Source of the DNA: an uncultured Lachnospiraceae bacterium
GTDB lineage: Bacteria; Bacillota; Clostridia; Lachnospirales; Lachnospiraceae
DNA: 64,000 nucleotides
NCBI GenBank assembly: GCA_900539175.1
Contig: UQAW01000006.1
Coordinates: forward strand, 1-64,000
Direction: 5' to 3'
Both the position numbers and the translations under genes were made by a program. The notes beneath the pieces are model-generated. The model saw only the letters and a program-made list of their open reading frames with translations, ran no database searches and was not told where the DNA came from. Of this stretch, positions 51,301 through 61,500 are shown one piece after another. Each line of letters begins with the position of its first letter. Within the stretch, counting starts at the first letter, position 1.

Positions 51301-51424
51301 GATGGCTGCACAGACCGGAGTGGGTGGAGATGACAGCTGGGGAGCACCGGTGCACGAAGAATACAGGATTCCGGCATCGAAACCTTTAAAGCTGCATTTT
51401 TCGGTTGCGCCGGTCAGAGCGTGA
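48386..51424 (+). CDS. GH2 beta-galactosidase (LacZ type)
   Basis: A 1012-residue cytoplasmic enzyme that splits terminal beta-galactosides. No signal peptide. In order: jelly-roll domain (about 30-200, LNGTWKFRY, WLEDQDFWRFSGIFRDVYLY), Ig-like domain, TIM barrel from about 315 (GVNRHEFNPERGR, LIDETNLESHG), then the beta-sandwich and the Bgal_small_N domain (about 735-1010). Acid/base E455 in SCGNES and nucleophile E522 in ISCEYMHAMGN match LacZ. ATG 48386 is chosen over an upstream open start at 48314 that lacks family-like sequence. In this locus it would take galactose from imported galacto-oligosaccharides. Confidence 0.94.
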   Translation: MKAKLEWLTDPEVFQVNRCEAHSDHKFYLNREELKKGKSRLVQSLNGTWKFRYAVNPSGRAADFYEEQVSAETFGEIQVPGHIQLQGYDQCQYINTMYPWDGKEFLRPPYVSEEYNPVGSYVTYFVPEQELLGRQVYLSFQGVETAFYVWLNGVFIGYSEDSFTPAEFLITEALKPGRNKLAVEVYKRSSASWLEDQDFWRFSGIFRDVYLYGIPETHIRDLFVNASLREEYTTGALKISMKATGEMSGTVNLFLKDGEGKVIAQKEQLPLEEETVIALDAGVVQPWSAEIPYLYRIELEVRNSDDTLLEVIDQPVGFRNFEMIDGIMCLNGKRILFRGVNRHEFNPERGRAVTEEDMLTDIRILKQNNINAVRTSHYPNQSRWYELCDEYGIYLIDETNLESHGSWQKLGACEPSWNVPGSLPEWKEAVVDRARSMLERDKNHPSVLIWSCGNESYAGEDILAMSEFFRQRDPSRLVHYEGVFWNREFDRISDMESRMYAKPAEIVEYLEKPTGKPYISCEYMHAMGNSCGGMELYTRLEDQYIRYQGGFIWDYIDQAVWQRDAQGNQRLAYGGDFDDRATDYCFCTDGIVYADRTLSPKIQEVKQLYSNVRIQVREKCIIIENRNLFADLEAFTFEERVEKDGQQIALRKLDIHAEPGTRTETAREKLPGDPGEYTVTVTARLKEDNRYADAGHEVAFGQGVFQIEACQREEQTQKKARYGTFHVIYGDVNIGVQGEGFSALFSRSEGGIISLVYGGKEYITRTPKLTFYRALTDNDRGMGAAYRDSGWLAASMGMRYVPESFQVAEEPESLQITMEYEAKYPEVFRCTVTYRMAADGKLEMMIAYPGIRCEEYLPLFGIDFKMKKELRSFSYYGYGPEENYADRMCGARLGVFYTSADKNLSQYLIPQECGNREGVRWLKLLNQEGEGLRFCAEGAPFAASVLPYSAYELENALHADELPVSRYTWVRLMAAQTGVGGDDSWGAPVHEEYRIPASKPLKLHFSVAPVRA

Positions 51425-51512
51425 AAAGTTGGTAAGTGTACACCTATGGGATTGGTAGTAAACGGACATGTCTGCTGGCGCAGACATCACCATTCATGAA
51501 AGTGAGGGTTAT

Positions 51513-54500
51513 ATGAATAGAAGGTTGAATTTAAAAAAGATTGTGGCAGGAGGGGCAGCTCTGCTGTTTGGAATATCGGTGATGATTCCCCCTGCATTGG
51601 CAGCGGTATCAGGAGAGACAAATACAGACCGTAAGATTGCGTTGAATCCGGAAGTGCGATATCAGACACTGAAGGGATGGGGAACCTCCTTGTGCTGGTG
51701 GGGGAACAGTATAGGCTCCTGGGGAGATCGGGATTTTAACGGAAATGGCAGAGCAGACCGTGAAGAAATTGCAGAACTGGCGTTTTCGCCGGAGTATCTG
51801 AACCTGAATATCGTCCGATATAATGTAGGCGGGGGTGATAAGGAGGATACTTCCATGAAACGGTGCGAGGGTATTGTACCGGGTTGGACTGAGGATATGA
51901 CGGGAACCAGGGATGGCAGCGGAGCGTTTGATGCTGATGCTTTTTACAAGAAAGATACGGAAGCAATGGCGGATGCAGGCCAACTTTGGATGTTGGAGCA
52001 GGCGAATGCCTACAGACAAAAAGAAGGAGACATTATTAATGAGGTCTTTTCCAATTCACCGCCGTATTATATGACGAAATCGGGCAGTTCAACGGGCGGA
52101 ACCAGTAAGGATCCCAATAATCTGAGAGAGGATCAGTATGATGAGTTTGCCCAATATATGGCAAGGGCCGTGAAGTGGGTGGATTTGGATCTGAAGAAAA
52201 AGTACGGAACAGGTGTATCTTATGTAGAGCCTCTCAATGAACCGGATACCAACTACTGGATGAACGGAAGTACCAAGCAGGAAGGATGCATCTTTAATAC
52301 CGGTGAACTACAGTCCAAAGCCTATCGCGAGATGAGTGCGGCCTTGAAAGCAGAAGGGCTGGAAGGGGTACAGATTACAGGAACAGATGAGACGTCCCTG
52401 GGAAGTGCAATCAAATCCTTCCGTCGTCTGGATGATGATGTAAAAAAAGAAATGAGTACCATCGGCGCTCATACCTACAGCGGCAACGATGGGGAGCGTA
52501 AAGAACTGTATCAGATCGCACAGCAGTATGATAAGGATTTGTGGATGAGTGAAATCACAAGGGGCGGAGGAAATCATTACGACGGCTGCCATGAATCCAT
52601 GGATGCAGTTAATAGCAAATCCCAGAGTCAGGGAATTATGGCGGATCTGAAATATATGCAGCCTACAGCATGGATCGCATGGCTGGTTGCGGATAGTGAA
52701 TATGAATGTCTGCAGACCAATTCCAACTGGGGTCTGCTTCATGCGGTATTCGAGTCCGACGGTCCTGTTCCGGATTATCATACCAAACTGGTAAACAGCG
52801 ATGGATCAAAGAAGGACGGGGTGCCGGAACAAGGATATTGGGCAGTGACAAAGCAGTTCTACACCATGATGCAGTACAGCAAATATCTGAAAGCAGGCTA
52901 TACGATGATAGAGATTGCGGATAGCAATATGTGTGCTGCGGTTTCGCCCAATGGAGAAGAACTGGTAATCGTCGCTCAAAACTTTGGAAGCGACAGAGAA
53001 ACTGCCGTAAGCCTGAGAAATGTTCCGGGAGCGTCTGCAGCAGAGGTTTACCGGACTTCCGATACAGAAAGCTGCGAATTGGTTGAGACACAGGATGTAT
53101 CGGATCTGGTACTGGATGTAACCTTGCCTGGTAATTCCGTTACCACGTATGTGATCAGAGGAAAAGAAGGCGCTGCAGTCTGTGATACAAAGAATCAGAA
53201 GAAAACAGTGAAGGCGGATATCGTAAAACCGGAGGAAACCTGGACTTCGGAAGTGGACAAATTCACGTATGAGGGTTCCTGGGGAGAATCTTCGGAATCG
53301 TATGGAGGCGGAAAATATACGACTGCCCAACATGCTTCGGCAACCTTTACATTTGCAGGAACTCAGGCGGTTCTTTATGGAACGAAGGCGCCGGATGGAG
53401 CGGCGGCAGAGGTTTCTGTTGACGGCGGAGCGCCGGTGGAAATTTCCCTTGCAGCAGATAAGAAGAATGGAACTGTGCTGCTCTTTGATACCGGAAAATT
53501 GGAGAACGGCGTACATACACTTACGATATCCAAGGCAGAAGGCCAGTCAGACCGTTTGCTGGAACTCAATTATGCACAGATTATCACAGGGGAATTTACA
53601 GAAGAGATTACTGCTGTTCAGGCGTGTGATACCCTGTATACAGTAAGCGGCGTGCGTCCAAAGTTACCGGAAACCGTAACAGTATGGACCAATAAAGGAA
53701 ATCCCATCGAAAAAAGGGTGGAATGGAATCTGAAGGATGTTGATTTCACCAGCGACACAAGCGTTTACGGAACAGTGGAAGATACGGATGTGTCAGCATC
53801 CGTTGAGGTGAGAATCGTTGAACCGAATATCCAGTACTTTATTGATTGTAATAATCCGTCGTCTCCGGCACATGAAGAAGTTCTTAAATATGCAGAAATT
53901 CTGAATGAGACTTCCGATCAGGCATATGCGGAAGGCAGCTGGGGGTATCTGGAAGATTACGGTCCTTATAATGGGGACGTCAAAGATTCTTATGACATCG
54001 GCTGGTATGCATACAGCGGACAGACGATCGCTTATACAGTTCCTCTGGAAGCCGGTACCTATCAGGTGAGTTTCGGATTCAAAGAATGGTGGAAAGGTTC
54101 CAATTCTTCCCGACCGATGAAGATTTCCGTCATGACAGATGGGAACACAGTGGAGCTGGGGACCTCCAATACCTGGGAAAATGGAAACTGGTGGAACAAA
54201 GATACGTATACCGTGACGTGCAAAACAGCAGGGGAGGCCACCTTCTATGTGGCCAGGGGAGATCGCTCGGATCCGGTACTTTCCTTTATACAGATTCAAA
54301 AAATATTGGAATTAGACGGCTTAAAAGAATCCTTGGCTCAGGCATCGGCTGTAGACAGAACATTGTATTCTGAGGAGGCTTTGGCTGTTCTGGATCAGAA
54401 GTATAAAGAAGCACAGGCGCTTCTTTACAAAGCCACAACTTCTCAGGAGCAGATTGATCAGACAGATGCAGAGCTTCGGGAAGCAATTTTGGAACAGAAG

Positions 54501-54926
54501 CCGACAGAGGACACAAGACTGAATTCATTGATTCAGAATGCAGAAGTACTGTTGAAACGTGCGGAGCGGTATACACCGTCCAGTATCCAGGTTTTGAAAA
54601 ATGCACTGGAACAGGCAAAAACTGTGGCAGAAAATGGAAAAGCGGATGAGTCTGCAAGAAATGAGGCGTATTCCAACCTTGCCGCAGCCATGGTAAATCT
54701 TGTTCAAAAGGGGAATAAATCTGAATTGAAAAACGCATTGGAGAAGGCCAATGAGATTCTGGAACAGTCAGACTGCTATTTTGCAGAGAGCATAAAGGGA
54801 CTTGCAGCGGTGACTGAAAAAGTCCAGGAGTTATATGATGATCCGGAAGTTCAGGATGACAGAATCAGAGAAGAAGTGAAGAAGCTGATGCAGGAGATTC
54901 TGAAGGCCCGCCGGATGGAAGGATGA
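51513..54926 (+). CDS. Secreted GH30 glycosidase, endo-beta-1,6-galactanase-like, multimodular
   Basis: A 1137-residue exported enzyme. Signal peptide about 1-29 (ends ALAA). GH30 catalytic domain about 30-545: TLKGWGTSLCWWGNSIGSWG, FSNSPPYYMTKSG, acid/base E243 in VEPLNEPD and nucleophile E347 in LWMSEITRGGG. The GWGTSLCWW opening is typical of GH30 subfamily 5, endo-beta-1,6-galactanases. Then: a beta-sandwich (about 565-695), an Ig-like domain (about 700-770), a second carbohydrate-binding-like module (about 770-930; a related one is in the GH43 protein), and two or three FIVAR helical modules to the end. There is no SLH or LPXTG anchor. Substrate inference: arabinogalactan side chains. 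Confidence 0.86.
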   Translation: MNRRLNLKKIVAGGAALLFGISVMIPPALAAVSGETNTDRKIALNPEVRYQTLKGWGTSLCWWGNSIGSWGDRDFNGNGRADREEIAELAFSPEYLNLNIVRYNVGGGDKEDTSMKRCEGIVPGWTEDMTGTRDGSGAFDADAFYKKDTEAMADAGQLWMLEQANAYRQKEGDIINEVFSNSPPYYMTKSGSSTGGTSKDPNNLREDQYDEFAQYMARAVKWVDLDLKKKYGTGVSYVEPLNEPDTNYWMNGSTKQEGCIFNTGELQSKAYREMSAALKAEGLEGVQITGTDETSLGSAIKSFRRLDDDVKKEMSTIGAHTYSGNDGERKELYQIAQQYDKDLWMSEITRGGGNHYDGCHESMDAVNSKSQSQGIMADLKYMQPTAWIAWLVADSEYECLQTNSNWGLLHAVFESDGPVPDYHTKLVNSDGSKKDGVPEQGYWAVTKQFYTMMQYSKYLKAGYTMIEIADSNMCAAVSPNGEELVIVAQNFGSDRETAVSLRNVPGASAAEVYRTSDTESCELVETQDVSDLVLDVTLPGNSVTTYVIRGKEGAAVCDTKNQKKTVKADIVKPEETWTSEVDKFTYEGSWGESSESYGGGKYTTAQHASATFTFAGTQAVLYGTKAPDGAAAEVSVDGGAPVEISLAADKKNGTVLLFDTGKLENGVHTLTISKAEGQSDRLLELNYAQIITGEFTEEITAVQACDTLYTVSGVRPKLPETVTVWTNKGNPIEKRVEWNLKDVDFTSDTSVYGTVEDTDVSASVEVRIVEPNIQYFIDCNNPSSPAHEEVLKYAEILNETSDQAYAEGSWGYLEDYGPYNGDVKDSYDIGWYAYSGQTIAYTVPLEAGTYQVSFGFKEWWKGSNSSRPMKISVMTDGNTVELGTSNTWENGNWWNKDTYTVTCKTAGEATFYVARGDRSDPVLSFIQIQKILELDGLKESLAQASAVDRTLYSEEALAVLDQKYKEAQALLYKATTSQEQIDQTDAELREAILEQKPTEDTRLNSLIQNAEVLLKRAERYTPSSIQVLKNALEQAKTVAENGKADESARNEAYSNLAAAMVNLVQKGNKSELKNALEKANEILEQSDCYFAESIKGLAAVTEKVQELYDDPEVQDDRIREEVKKLMQEILKARRMEG

Positions 54927-54974
54927 TGGATTGCAATTTCGGAAAAAGGCTGCTTTGATGAGCGGGAGAAGAGA

Positions 54975-55013
54975 TACTTGGCAGGGAAAACCTGTCAGGT
55001 ACTCTTGTATTTT
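54975..55013 (+). terminator. Weak terminator after the GH30 gene
   Basis: An 11-bp stem TACTTGGCAGG / CCTGTCAGGTA with GAAAA loop, then CTCTTGTATTTT. The T tract is broken and also contains the -35 of the next promoter, so termination is probably partial. Confidence 0.45.
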
Positions 55014-55033
55014 AGGGAAAAGTTCTCTATACT
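55005..55033 (+). promoter_or_regulatory. Promoter of the yesN/yesM-like genes
   Basis: TTGTAT (55005-55010), 17 bp, TATACT (55028-55033), leaving a leader of about 60 nt. A reasonable constitutive promoter for a two-component system. Confidence 0.6.
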
Positions 55034-55100
55034 GAATAATTGAGAAAGAGAGGGCTGGTGGGAATAAGAGGAAGGAGACCGGTCGGAAAAGGGAGAACGT

Positions 55101-56627
55101 ATGGATGAGTATTGCAGAATTTTGATTGTCGATGATGAATATATTATGAGACAGGGAATCAGATACATGATAGCCTGGGAAGAGCAGGGCTTTCAGGTGG
55201 TAGGAGAGGCGTCCAACGGAAAAGAAGCGTTGGAATTGATGGAAACATTGAAGCCGCATATTGTGTTTTGTGATATTGCTATGCCGGTGATGGACGGGCT
55301 GGATTTTATGAGAGTTGTACACCGAAAGTATCCGGAAGTATTGGTATTGATTCTGAGCGGATATGATAAGTTCGAATATGTGCGCCAGGCGCTGCTGAAC
55401 GGTGCGGTGGATTATGTGCTGAAACCTACACTGAATCCGGAAGAATTGTCGAAAATATTAAACAGAGTCGTGTCTCAAATTCCGGGACTGAAACTGAAGC
55501 AGAAAACCGTTTCCAGTCCGGACGATTTGTTGGAACGATATCTGAACGGATACGATCAGGAATTGAATGATCAGGCGTTTAACGCATATTTTCCCCACAG
55601 TTGTTATCGGCTGATGGGATTACCGATGCGGTTTCAGAATCCCGGGAGACAGGATTTTTCGCAGGTGATTTTTGAGAAAGCGGAACAGTATCTGAAGGAA
55701 CATGCTCCGGGCAGTTATCTGAAATTTTTACAGAATCATGAAGTGTTATGTGTGGTATTTAATTATCCGGTGAAGGACGAGGAACGTCTGATTGAGATGA
55801 TTCATGATATGCTGTGTCAGCTTTCTGTCATTTATGAACGGACATTTGCAGTCCTGGGGGAAACGCATAGAAAATTAACGGATTTAAAAGCGGAATTTGA
55901 GAATCCACTGTTTCTGGAAGCGGAAGCATTTTACCATAAAGGAATTCAGATCTATCCGTTGAAAGAATATGATGGAGTGAAGAAATCTCTGCATAAATTT
56001 GATTTCCGACGGTTTTCCGCGGCGGTTTCGAATCACAAATATGTGGAAGCGGCGGAGATGTTTCGGGAGTATATCTGGCAGGCAGTCCAGTGTCAGCTTC
56101 CGGAGTTTAAACTGAAAAATCAGGCGAAAAATCTTCTGTATAATCTTGTTGGCAGCGTGGACAGCAAGATTCAGAGGATGGAACAGATACGGTTTGAATA
56201 TTTTGCAAAAATAGATGAGGCAGTCTATGCAGAAGATTTTCTGGAAACTTTTCAGGCGTTGCTGGATGAATTGCTGGAATGTCTGGAGGAGAGTATGGAA
56301 AGTCAGGATATGAAAATTCAGGGAATGTTGGATTATATTGCAGAACATTACAGGGATGATCTGGATTTAACCAATCTGGCAGAGGTATTTAATTTTAACT
56401 ACTCCTATCTTTCCAGTTATTTTAATACAAAGATGGGAGAGGGTTTCAGTGAATATCTGAACCGTATCCGGATTGGACATGCCTGCCAGTACCTGGAAAA
56501 AGGGGAGTCTTCGATTGCCTCCATAAGTGCTCTGGTTGGCTATTCTGATCAAAGTTATTTTTGCAGAGTTTTTAAGAAAATTACAGGAGTAACGCCCAGT
56601 GCGTATCGTCGTGGGCGGAGACTGTGA
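55101..56627 (+). CDS. YesN-like response regulator with AraC output domain
   Basis: A 508-residue regulator. Receiver domain 1-120 with acidic pocket IVDDEYIMRQG, phosphoacceptor D58 in FCDIAMPVMDG and the conserved LSGYDKFEYVRQAL. A long middle region (about 130-395) is typical of YesN proteins. The C-terminus (about 410-508) is an AraC double HTH: FNYSYLSSYFNTKMGEGFSE, YLNRIRIGHACQYL, VGYSDQSYFCRVFKKITGVTP. It overlaps the sensor kinase by 4 bp. It probably activates the receptor/permease and GH43 promoters through the AAAAAGT...ATTT sites, but no sequence proof is possible here. Confidence 0.93.
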   Translation: MDEYCRILIVDDEYIMRQGIRYMIAWEEQGFQVVGEASNGKEALELMETLKPHIVFCDIAMPVMDGLDFMRVVHRKYPEVLVLILSGYDKFEYVRQALLNGAVDYVLKPTLNPEELSKILNRVVSQIPGLKLKQKTVSSPDDLLERYLNGYDQELNDQAFNAYFPHSCYRLMGLPMRFQNPGRQDFSQVIFEKAEQYLKEHAPGSYLKFLQNHEVLCVVFNYPVKDEERLIEMIHDMLCQLSVIYERTFAVLGETHRKLTDLKAEFENPLFLEAEAFYHKGIQIYPLKEYDGVKKSLHKFDFRRFSAAVSNHKYVEAAEMFREYIWQAVQCQLPEFKLKNQAKNLLYNLVGSVDSKIQRMEQIRFEYFAKIDEAVYAEDFLETFQALLDELLECLEESMESQDMKIQGMLDYIAEHYRDDLDLTNLAEVFNFNYSYLSSYFNTKMGEGFSEYLNRIRIGHACQYLEKGESSIASISALVGYSDQSYFCRVFKKITGVTPSAYRRGRRL

Positions 56628-56632
56628 AAATT

Positions 56633-58408
56633 ATGGGAAAGAAATTACATCTTAACAGTATGGTAGTGAGAATTCTGGCGACAGTAATGATTGGAATACT
56701 GTTTGCTGTCATCAGTGTCAGTGCAATTGTGATCCATATTTCAGAGGATATTTTCGTGGATACCTATGGGAAGTCTCAGGAGCGGGTGTTTCTTCAGATC
56801 GAGAATGATCTGAATAAGTTTCATGAGAATCTGAATAAAATTATGGATGCGGTAGATGCAAGCTGGGCTTTCAGGCTGTATCTGAGTGATCAGGAACTGG
56901 ATTCCCAGCTGGCCTTTCAGACGGCTTATGAGATGAATCAGGATTTGAGAGAGGCAATTCCGACCAATGTAGAAAATATCAGTGTCATGGTTATCGGGGT
57001 AAATGGAAAAAGTTACCTGAACCGGGAGGAATCGATTATTCTTCCGGAGTCTGAGATACTGGAATCAGAGATCAGCAAGCAGGTACTGGAGCGGGATGAG
57101 GGAATTGTTTATCAATATGCGGATGTGGGATTTACCTCTACAACCAGAAATTCTCCTGTTATTATGGCAACGAAGGTTCTGCGGTATCAGGAGAGCCGGG
57201 AACCATATGCAATCGTCTACATCACAATGAAAGAAAGCGACTGGTCTAAATTTTACGGATATTTTACTTCGGAGTATGCAACCTTTTATATGGTAGACGC
57301 TTCCAAACGGATCATATCCTCGGACAGAAAAGATAAGCTTTGTAAGAAAGCCACAGAGATTTTTCCGTATCAGGAGCCGGAAGAAGGTTTTAGGAGGAGC
57401 ACGGCAGTACAGGAAAATCAACATGTTACCTTGCTGACCAAACAATTGCCTTACTATAATTATACAATCTGCGGTGTGATTGATACAGAAAAAGCGTTGG
57501 GAAGACTTTATAATATTCCTCAGTTGTGGATTATTTGTGCTTTGGTTGCGGCAGTGGTCGTCCTGATTACATTCTGGGCGGTCGCACAAACTACAAAACC
57601 TTTATCTGCATTGGCACAGAAGATGGCAGATGCACGGAAGAAGCAATATGATGAGCATATCAAAATTACCGGATCCGAGGAGATTCAGCAGCTGGGCCGT
57701 ACCTATAATTCCATGTTGGATGATTTGAACCGCTATATCGGCGAACTGATGCATACGCAAAAGGAAAAGCGAAAGGCAGAAATTTCGGCGCTGCAGATGC
57801 AGATCAATCCACACTATGTATATAATACATTGGCAAGCATCAAATGGATGATTTATCAGGGAGAAGTGGAAAAATCCACTCGTGCGATTGATGCATTTAT
57901 ATCCTTACTGCGGAATACAATCGGGAATATGGATGAGTATATTACGGTGGAAAAGGAAATTGAAAACCTGAAAAATTATGTGCTGATCAATAATTACCGG
58001 TATGGGGACAAGGTGCATGTGGAATATTTTGTAACTTTCGGATGTGAGGAGTGTCGGCTTCCCAAAATGATTTTACAGCCTTTTGTGGAAAATGCATTTT
58101 TTCATGCGTTTCCGGCTAATCGGAGGGGAAATATTACAGTGCTTGTGCGAATGATGGGGAAGAACCTTCAGATTCAGGTGATCGACGACGGGGTAGGGAT
58201 GGATCAGAAACGTTTGAGAGAGCTGGAGGAAGGGAATGCACAATCAGAGCATTTTTCAGGAATCGGCGTGAACAATGTGGATGATCGTCTGAAATTGATC
58301 TATGGAGAAGCTTATGGTATCGACGTGAAAAGTGAGGAAGGACGTGGGACAACCATTACAATTTTGCTTCCGGCAAAGTTTAAAGAAGAAGAGGATCAGA
58401 TTGGATAA
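56633..58408 (+). CDS. YesM-like sensor histidine kinase
   Basis: A 591-residue membrane kinase. Two spans (about 12-35 and 295-318) enclose a roughly 250-residue extracellular sensor (dCache-like, TYGKSQERVFLQIENDLNKF to YYNYTICGVIDTEKALG). A HAMP domain follows (QTTKPLSALAQKMADARKKQ), then the His_kinase domain with phosphoaccepting H394 in MQINPHYVYNTLASIKWM, and the HATPase with VENAFFHAFP, IDDGVGMD and SEEGRGTTITI. It overlaps the regulator gene; GTG 56624 (overlapping stop) is also possible. It likely senses the extracellular oligosaccharide or its loaded receptor. Confidence 0.92.
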   Translation: MGKKLHLNSMVVRILATVMIGILFAVISVSAIVIHISEDIFVDTYGKSQERVFLQIENDLNKFHENLNKIMDAVDASWAFRLYLSDQELDSQLAFQTAYEMNQDLREAIPTNVENISVMVIGVNGKSYLNREESIILPESEILESEISKQVLERDEGIVYQYADVGFTSTTRNSPVIMATKVLRYQESREPYAIVYITMKESDWSKFYGYFTSEYATFYMVDASKRIISSDRKDKLCKKATEIFPYQEPEEGFRRSTAVQENQHVTLLTKQLPYYNYTICGVIDTEKALGRLYNIPQLWIICALVAAVVVLITFWAVAQTTKPLSALAQKMADARKKQYDEHIKITGSEEIQQLGRTYNSMLDDLNRYIGELMHTQKEKRKAEISALQMQINPHYVYNTLASIKWMIYQGEVEKSTRAIDAFISLLRNTIGNMDEYITVEKEIENLKNYVLINNYRYGDKVHVEYFVTFGCEECRLPKMILQPFVENAFFHAFPANRRGNITVLVRMMGKNLQIQVIDDGVGMDQKRLRELEEGNAQSEHFSGIGVNNVDDRLKLIYGEAYGIDVKSEEGRGTTITILLPAKFKEEEDQIG

Positions 58409-58443
58409 AAGGCAGTTATCGGGGGGGATAACTGCCTTTTATC
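58407..58443 (+). terminator. Intrinsic terminator of the yesN-yesM operon
   Basis: Perfect 14-bp stem AAAAGGCAGTTATC / GATAACTGCCTTTT with a G7 loop, beginning at the stop codon of the kinase gene. Confidence 0.88.
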
Positions 58444-58465
58444 CAAAAATAATGCAAAAAAATAA

Positions 58466-58554
58466 AAAAAGTTCAAGTTTGGCAAAACTAGACTGAAATA
58501 GTAAAAAAATTGGCAAATTTAATCCTAAATGATAAAGATGCGATATGCTACAAT
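58466..58554 (+). promoter_or_regulatory. GH43 promoter region with candidate YesN sites
   Basis: AAAAAGTTCAAGTTT (58466-58480) agrees at 12 of 15 bases with the direct repeat upstream of the second receptor gene. A looser AAAAATTGGCAAATTT lies at 58505-58520. A TGC-extended -10, TACAAT (58549-58554), is the same nine bases (TGCTACAAT) as at the receptor promoter, again without a good -35. Confidence 0.5.
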
Positions 58555-58588
58555 GGATGCAAGAAATAAAGAAAAGGAGAGGTTATTT

Positions 58589-61500
58589 ATGAATGGCAAA
58601 GGGTGTATCAAAAAAATGATTGCGGGCATTTCGGCATTTGCAGTCGGTGCTTCCACAATATTGCCTGCAGCCCCGGTTCTGGCAGCCCCGGGGGCATCAG
58701 ACAGTATGAATCTGACGAAAGAACGTATTGCGGCGAATGATTATGTTCTGTATACCGTAAACTGCGGTACTTCAGATGCCGCCGTAGTACCAAATCAGAA
58801 TTCTGAGAGAATGGGACTGCTTCAGTCCAGTGTGGATCAGAATTATGGAACAGATGTCAAGACAGGAACGGTGTGGGGCTGTGATCCTGCAGATGAATAT
58901 TCTCAGGCAGTAAAACATGCAGAAAATGCGACAGATATCGGATACAGTTTTGTGTATATGTCAGATTCCGTCAAATTTGATAAGGATAAGAGTGCACTGG
59001 GGTATTCCTTTGAGGTTCCGACAGAAAAGATTGATGGGATCGAAGAGAATACATATGAAGTAACGGTAGCGTTTAAACATTACTGGGACGAAAAGGTTGT
59101 GAATGTTTGTCTGGAAGGTGAGACCGTTGCAACGGATATAACCTTGAAGTATGGAGAGTGGGTGAGCCGGACTTTTACAACAACGGTAACCGACGGCGAA
59201 TTGAACGTACAGGTAAAAAGTCCCAGAAGAACCAGTGCGGCAGGGGATCCGATCCTGAATTATATCAAAGTAAGGGCTGTTGAGGAGAAAGAGCCGGTGA
59301 TTCCGAGATATTCCTCGATTACGGGCGTGAACGGGGATGCCATGTACGATACGAATGGAAAACTGATCCAGGCTCACGGTGGCCAGGTTCAGCAGTTGAC
59401 TGTTGATGGTGTGAAAAAATGGTATTGGGTTGGTGAGGACAAGACCAATGATTATCGTCCATGTGCTGGTATTCATGTATATAGTTCGGAAGACCTGTAT
59501 AATTGGGATGATGAGGGTGTTGTGCTCCGTACCATGGAATCCATGAGTCAGTTTGAAGATGACGAGTATTTCAGTTCTCTTTACGGCGATTATACACAGG
59601 AACAGAAAGAGGCTGTCTTTGTGGACATCGACAAAAATAACTGTGTCATGGAACGTCCCAAGATGTTATATAATGACAAAACCGGAAAATATGTCATCTG
59701 GTTTCATGCGGATGGACGTTACCCGGGCAGTGATGCCGATTACGGGAAAGCAAAGGCGGGAATTGCCGTCAGTGACAGTCCGACAGGACCGTTTAAGCTT
59801 TTGGGAAGTTATAAACTGAATTATGTAGACGGTGAAGGTGTGGATCATGGATTTGACAGCGCTCGTTCCGCCTGGGGTTCTGTGAGAGATATGAATCTTT
59901 TCAAGGATGACGATGGAACTGCATATGTGGTTTATTCTTCAGACGGCAACAAAACTACTTATATTTCAAAATTAAATGAGGAATATACAGGGCTTGCTAC
60001 AGAACCGGACAAGGCAGTGGAAGGTGTAGATTTTACCAGAAACTTTATCAACTGGTCCAGAGAAGCTCCGGCCATGTTTAAGTATAAAGATAAGTACTAC
60101 ATTATCAACTCAGGGTGTACTGGCTGGAGCCCGAATCCTGCGCAGTATGCGGTAGCCGACAATCCTCTGGGACCGTGGACCAGCATGGGAGATCCCTGTT
60201 CCGACGAGGGCAAAAATACGACTTACGATACACAGAGTACCTGTGTAATACCGGTGGATGCGGAAAACGGAAAATTTATTTATATGGGAGACCGTTGGAA
60301 TGCAGGAGATTTGAGTGAATCCAGATATGTCTGGCTGCCGATAGAATTCCAGCCGGAGAACCAGATCGTGCTGCGAAGATATGCAAACTGGACATTGGAT
60401 GAATTGGAGGGAAAGGGACTCTTTGATATTGAGACAGAACTTCCGAATACGGTAGAATCTGCTGCTGAGATCCCCAAGGTACTTCCGGAGAAAATCGTCC
60501 TGTCTTATGGCAATGAGAAAGAAGAAACATCGGTAACATGGGAAATCGGCGAATATGAAGAGAATAAACTTGGGACGGTAACCGTTCAGGGAACATTGAC
60601 TGAGAAAGGCAGGACGTTTACCCATAGGATTCATGTGGTAGACTCCAAAACAAAGTTCTTCTTTGACAGCGGTGCAAAGAATTCGGAGTATTTTAATGCT
60701 GTCCAGGCAAAAGTTGGAACAAAGCTTCAGAATACGGTACCTGACCAGAAATATACGGAAGAATCAGGTGCAGGGTATACGGGAGTTACCCAGGAAGAAA
60801 ACGGCGGGAATTATGATCTGGGTCGTCATGATGGAACAACTCTTCTGGAGAATGGCTGGTGGGCTGCTTCGGGTAAGGAGATTGCATACGCGTTCCGTCT
60901 GAACGCAGGTACCTATACCATAGCGGCAGGTTTCCAGGAGTGGTGGAATACCACAAGATATCAGAAGATGACAATTTCCATGGGAGATAAGGTATTGGCA
61001 GAGCAGGAATTTACCCTTCCATGGAACAGCAAAGATCTGCAGGTGCGCCAGGAGTTTGAAGTCAGCGAGCCGGGAATTGTAACAGTAAGCATCCGTAAGA
61101 CAAAAGGGGCAGATCCGGTTTTGAGCTGGATTGCAGTTTTGGGAGAGAGTGAGAATCCTCCGGCTGACGTTAAACTTGACAGCTTACTTAAGGCAATCGA
61201 GAAAGCCGAGGGGCTGGAACAGACGCAGAAAGAGGAACAGTGCTATACGAAGGAAAGCTGGGACGCAGTAGAGAAGGCGCTGAATGATGCAAGAGCAATT
61301 TTGAAACAGGAAGAGATCACGCAGAAAGAAGTAGATGATGCTTTCCTGAATCTGACCCTTGCTTGTAATCTGTTAGAGTACAGTGTACAGAAGGTGGGAT
61401 TGAAAGCGGCCATTGACGGAGCAGAAGAACTTCTGGCAGATACAGAAGAGCTGGAACAGTATCAGAAAGAGAGCGTACAGGCATTGAAGGATGCCCTGCA

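Noticed and set aside
51471..51486. Small perfect hairpin GTCTGCTGGCGCAGAC before the GH30 gene
   Set aside because: Six base pairs with no T tract; too weak to call a terminator or operator.
52806..53516. 236-codon antisense frame in the GH30 gene
   Set aside because: Shadow frame: the sense protein has catalytic residues and domain order of GH30.
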